Source: JAHHTP01 sp964587555 (lineage in GTDB: Bacteria > Bacillota > Clostridia > Oscillospirales > Ruminococcaceae). Taken from it: a DNA stretch of 7,564 bases. The notes beneath the pieces were generated by a model. That model was not told the origin of the DNA and ran no database searches. It saw only the letters and a program-made list of their open reading frames with translations. Positions 5,891 through 7,564 of this stretch are shown one piece after another (the stretch's first letter is position 1; each line of letters starts with the position of its first letter). The stretch lies in assembly GCA_964587555.1 (NCBI GenBank), contig CAZPLR010000058.1, positions 1 through 7,564 of the forward strand, given 5' to 3'. The translations under genes and the position numbers were made by a program.

Positions 5891-6130
5891 TCAGCAGCCA
5901 GCCAATGGTGCCGATAACGGCGCGAAGGACGTTGAGCCGCTCTGTTCATACTCCGGAAGCCCGGTGGAGGTTTCCGTCATGGACGAGCCGCTTTGCACAT
6001 CTTCTGCGTCATACCGCAGAAAGGTGATGATTAAAAACACGGCGCAGCCCAAAATCGCAGCTAGAAGGATCGCCACAATCCGTACCATTCGCCGGTGCCT
6101 TTTTTGTTCCTTAACCGATCTTAACATCAT
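5891..6130 (-). CDS. Small single-pass membrane protein, unknown function
   Basis: A 79-residue protein starting MMLRSVKEQKRHRRMVRIV: a very basic cytoplasmic start, one membrane segment at about 17-38 (VRIVAILLAAILGCAVFLII) and then an outward Ser/Thr/Glu-rich tail ending in Cys (LAGC). The positive-inside rule gives N-in, C-out. The start at 6130 is chosen because AAAGGAAG lies directly upstream with normal spacing. An in-frame ATG at 6199 would add 23 residues but has no ribosome binding site and would coincide with the -10 box. I do not recognise a family. A -1 or +1 shift near the end would enter a hydrophobic open frame, see the findings. It is monocistronic as far as visible, with its own promoter, a hairpin leader and a distant terminator. 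Confidence 0.6.
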   Translation of the reverse strand: MMLRSVKEQKRHRRMVRIVAILLAAILGCAVFLIITFLRYDAEDVQSGSSMTETSTGLPEYEQSGSTSFAPLSAPLAGC

Positions 6131-6146
6131 TTTCTTCCTTTCAAAG

Positions 6147-6176
6147 CGCCCTCCGGGCGTCGTTTTCCCCGGAAAA
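6147..6176 (-). promoter_or_regulatory. Two tandem leader hairpins before the small membrane protein
   Basis: Two adjacent dyads lie between promoter and ribosome binding site: TTTTCC/GGAAAA (6163-6168 with 6171-6176) and CGCCC/GGGCG (6147-6151 with 6155-6159, loop TCC). The second ends only a few bases before the AAAGGAAG site, so folding could affect translation. Functional effect is inferred. Confidence 0.4.
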
Positions 6177-6194
6177 GGCATGTCGTTTATATCC

Positions 6195-6203
6195 ATCATA
6201 GCA
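6195..6203 (-). promoter_or_regulatory. Extended -10 promoter for the small membrane protein
   Basis: The leftward strand reads TGC-TATGAT, a five-of-six -10 box with the TGn extension. The -35 position (17 bases further) is poor, which extended -10 promoters tolerate. The start of transcription would be near 6188, giving a leader of about 58 bases. Confidence 0.5.
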
Positions 6204-6257
6204 CATTTACGGAAAAAATGCTACCCGTTTCGACAAAAAAACATTTTCTTCCCTTAA

Positions 6258-6322
6258 TTTGAATTATTCAAACTTTTTACAAGAATTATTTCAAAGAAAA
6301 CTGTATAATAATATTATTCAAA
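6258..6322 (+). promoter_or_regulatory. AT-rich promoter region of the kinase with repeated ATTATTCAAA elements
   Basis: A consensus TATAAT lies at 6304-6309, inside ATAATAATATTATT, and part of the 12-bp palindrome AATAATATTATT (6307-6318). Around it are three related elements: ATTATTCAAA at 6263-6272, ATTATTTCAAA at 6285-6295 and ATTATTCAAA at 6313-6322. The first is half of the dyad TTTGAA-TTA-TTCAAA (6258-6272). No good -35 lies at normal distance (TTTACA at 6276-6281 is 22 bases away), which may mean an activator is needed. Leader about 70 bases. Confidence 0.5.
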
Positions 6323-6377
6323 TCAAAAACCGCCGTGCGGCATCAGCCGACAGTTTATCAGAAGGGAATGAGAGAAC

Positions 6378-7322
6378 ATGGGAAAACAATATCATTATAT
6401 GGATACAAAGACGTTTAATGCCGCTATCGGAGAGAATCCTGCCGGATATCTATCCGCTTCAGACGAAAGATTTCTGCGCACGCTTGACCGGATCGCGGAT
6501 GCGATCAGCGCAAACCGCAAAACAAGACCCATTGTGCTGCTTTCCGGACCATCCGGCTCCGGCAAAACCACAACGGCGCATCTATTAAAACAAATATTGG
6601 ATAAAAAAGGTCATCCGGCGCACACCCTCTCGATGGATAATTATTTCATTGCGCTGTCAGAGGCGGAGCGCGCGCTTGTGCTGGAGGGAAAGCTGGATTT
6701 AGAGTCGCCGAATCGGCTCAACCGCACGCTGCTGAACGCGCAGCTACAGGATATGGCGGACGGAAAGCCGGTTATCCTTCCGCATTATGATTTTGTGCGC
6801 TCGACCCCGGTATCCTCCGGTGTCACACTGACAAGACAGCCGGGCGAGATCATCATTTTGGAGGGAATTCATGCGCTGAATCCACAGGTAATTACAATCC
6901 CGGATGAGGAAACGGCAAAGGTTTACGTCAGTGTGCGAACACGCGTGCGCTGTGGAAGCACAATCCTGCATCCATCAAAAATCCGCCTGATGCGTCGGAT
7001 CATCCGCGACAATCTATTCCGCGACCGCAAGCCGCTGGACACCGTTCTGCTTTACGACAGCGTTGAACGCGGCGAGGAAACATATATCATGCCGCATAAA
7101 CACCGTGCAGACTATGACGTCGATTCTTTCCTCGACTATGAGCTGAGCGTGATGAAAACGCTGCTGCCAAAAATTCCTGTCGAAGACAAGGAAACGCTCA
7201 GCAAGGAGGAGACGGTCTTACACGATCTGCATGAAATCCTGTCTCACCTTACCCCCATCGACCAGCGGCTTGTTCCAAGGACATCGCTGCTGCGCGAATT
7301 TATCGGCGCGCCGCATAAATGA
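6378..7322 (+). CDS. Nucleoside (uridine-type) kinase, P-loop
   Basis: A 314-residue ATP-dependent kinase of the uridine kinase/phosphoribulokinase family. Visible motifs: Walker A GPSGSGKTTT at 57-66; SMDNYF at 85-90 with Asp87, the likely catalytic base; LDLESP at 106-111, equivalent to the nucleoside-binding DxxxP segment; LPHYDF at 134-139; EGIHALNP at 162-169 (Walker B-like); and the lid with arginines, RRIIRDNLFR at 206-215. The kinase part closely resembles the C-terminal half of larger clostridial proteins that carry a threonyl-tRNA-synthetase-like N-terminus; here only about 50 residues precede the P-loop, so it is a stand-alone form. GAAGGGA and GAGAG lie before the ATG. It is monocistronic, flanked by its own promoter region and terminator. 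Uridine/cytidine salvage is the expected role, but substrate is not proven by sequence. Confidence 0.85.
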   Translation: MGKQYHYMDTKTFNAAIGENPAGYLSASDERFLRTLDRIADAISANRKTRPIVLLSGPSGSGKTTTAHLLKQILDKKGHPAHTLSMDNYFIALSEAERALVLEGKLDLESPNRLNRTLLNAQLQDMADGKPVILPHYDFVRSTPVSSGVTLTRQPGEIIILEGIHALNPQVITIPDEETAKVYVSVRTRVRCGSTILHPSKIRLMRRIIRDNLFRDRKPLDTVLLYDSVERGEETYIMPHKHRADYDVDSFLDYELSVMKTLLPKIPVEDKETLSKEETVLHDLHEILSHLTPIDQRLVPRTSLLREFIGAPHK

Positions 7323-7403
7323 CAGCTTTCATCAGACGGCGGAAACCGTTCCATTTTCCCATATGCTCCAAACGATTGGAATGCAAAACCGCCGCCTCGC
7401 AAA

Positions 7404-7437
7404 AAAATCCCCGCACTGCTTCATGCGGGGATTTTCT
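7404..7437 (+). terminator. Intrinsic terminator of the kinase gene
   Basis: A perfect 12-bp stem, AAAATCCCCGCA (7404-7415) with TGCGGGGATTTT (7424-7435), and an 8-base loop. The A-run before and T-run after allow termination in both directions. The 80 bases between the kinase stop and this stem hold no gene. Confidence 0.88.
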
Positions 7438-7512
7438 ATCAAAGGGGATCAACCGGCAGCTTTAACAGCCTGTCGCCGCAGACCGGCTGCGCAGCTAGAA
7501 TATATATGGTTT

Positions 7513-7560
7513 CTATAAAACCAAAACCGAAGCATCCGGGCTTAAACCCAAACGCTTCGG
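7513..7560 (-). terminator. Probable terminator of an unseen leftward gene to the right
   Basis: CCGAAGC (7527-7533) pairs with GCTTCGG (7554-7560), with an inner GGG/CCC pair at 7538-7540 and 7547-7549. On the leftward strand the stem is followed by TTTTGGTTTTAT. A small stem TGGTTT/AAACCA (7507-7512 with 7518-7523) lies just beyond. A gene converging on the kinase is therefore expected past the right edge. Confidence 0.65.
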
Positions 7561-7564
7561 GATC

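Noticed and set aside
5626..6027. Rightward open frame of 133 residues
   Set aside because: Arg-rich without domain pattern, no ribosome binding site, and runs against the small membrane protein and the leftward terminator logic.
7231..7518. Rightward open frame of 95 residues past the kinase end
   Set aside because: It overlaps the kinase in another frame and then reads through the perfect terminator stem at 7404-7435.
1..7564. CRISPR arrays, tRNA genes, insertion sequence ends or toxin-antitoxin pairs
   Set aside because: No regularly spaced repeats, no tRNA-like TTCRANY arms with cloverleaf, no transposase-like frame or terminal inverted repeats, and no small paired frames with toxin-like features were seen.

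Overview
The window looks like chromosomal DNA of a low-to-mid GC Firmicute, most likely a clostridial gut-type anaerobe (Oscillospiraceae/Lachnospiraceae-like). This is an inference from strong AAAGGAG-type ribosome binding sites, U-tract terminators, a Gram-positive adaptor/permease pair, a LacX-type epimerase and a clostridial-type nucleoside kinase. I see no tRNA, rRNA, CRISPR array, insertion sequence or phage gene.

Layout. Positions 1-1841 are read leftward: a small cysteine-rich protein (1620-1841), an aldose 1-epimerase-like protein (647-1528), and a zinc metallopeptidase-like protein (start at 644, cut by the left edge). The last two are nearly abutting and share a promoter inside the end of the cysteine-rich gene. 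Divergently, at 1951-4119, lie an HlyD-type membrane-fusion adaptor and an FtsX/MacB-type ABC permease. No ATPase gene accompanies them. Two small open frames follow (4290-4493 and 4519-4707), ending at a bidirectional terminator that also closes the leftward gene at 4782-5435, a secreted transglutaminase-like protein. That gene has a consensus promoter flanked by two copies of one operator-like sequence.

Positions 5436-5890 hold the promoter and operators, a leftward terminator (about 5555-5602) and roughly 290 bases of hairpin-rich DNA with no convincing gene. This last stretch appears to be the 3' untranslated part of the transcript from a leftward small membrane protein (5891-6130). An AT-rich divergent region with repeated ATTATTCAAA elements separates it from a rightward P-loop nucleoside/uridine kinase (6378-7322). 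The kinase is followed by a strong terminator, and at the right edge by a terminator for an unseen leftward gene.

The window is a set of short, independently regulated units rather than one pathway. No clearly novel multi-gene system is evident. The best leads are the paired operators at the transglutaminase promoter, the ATPase-less adaptor/permease pair, the structured non-coding stretch at 5603-5890, the small-frame unit at 4189-4762 and the repeat-rich promoter of the kinase.
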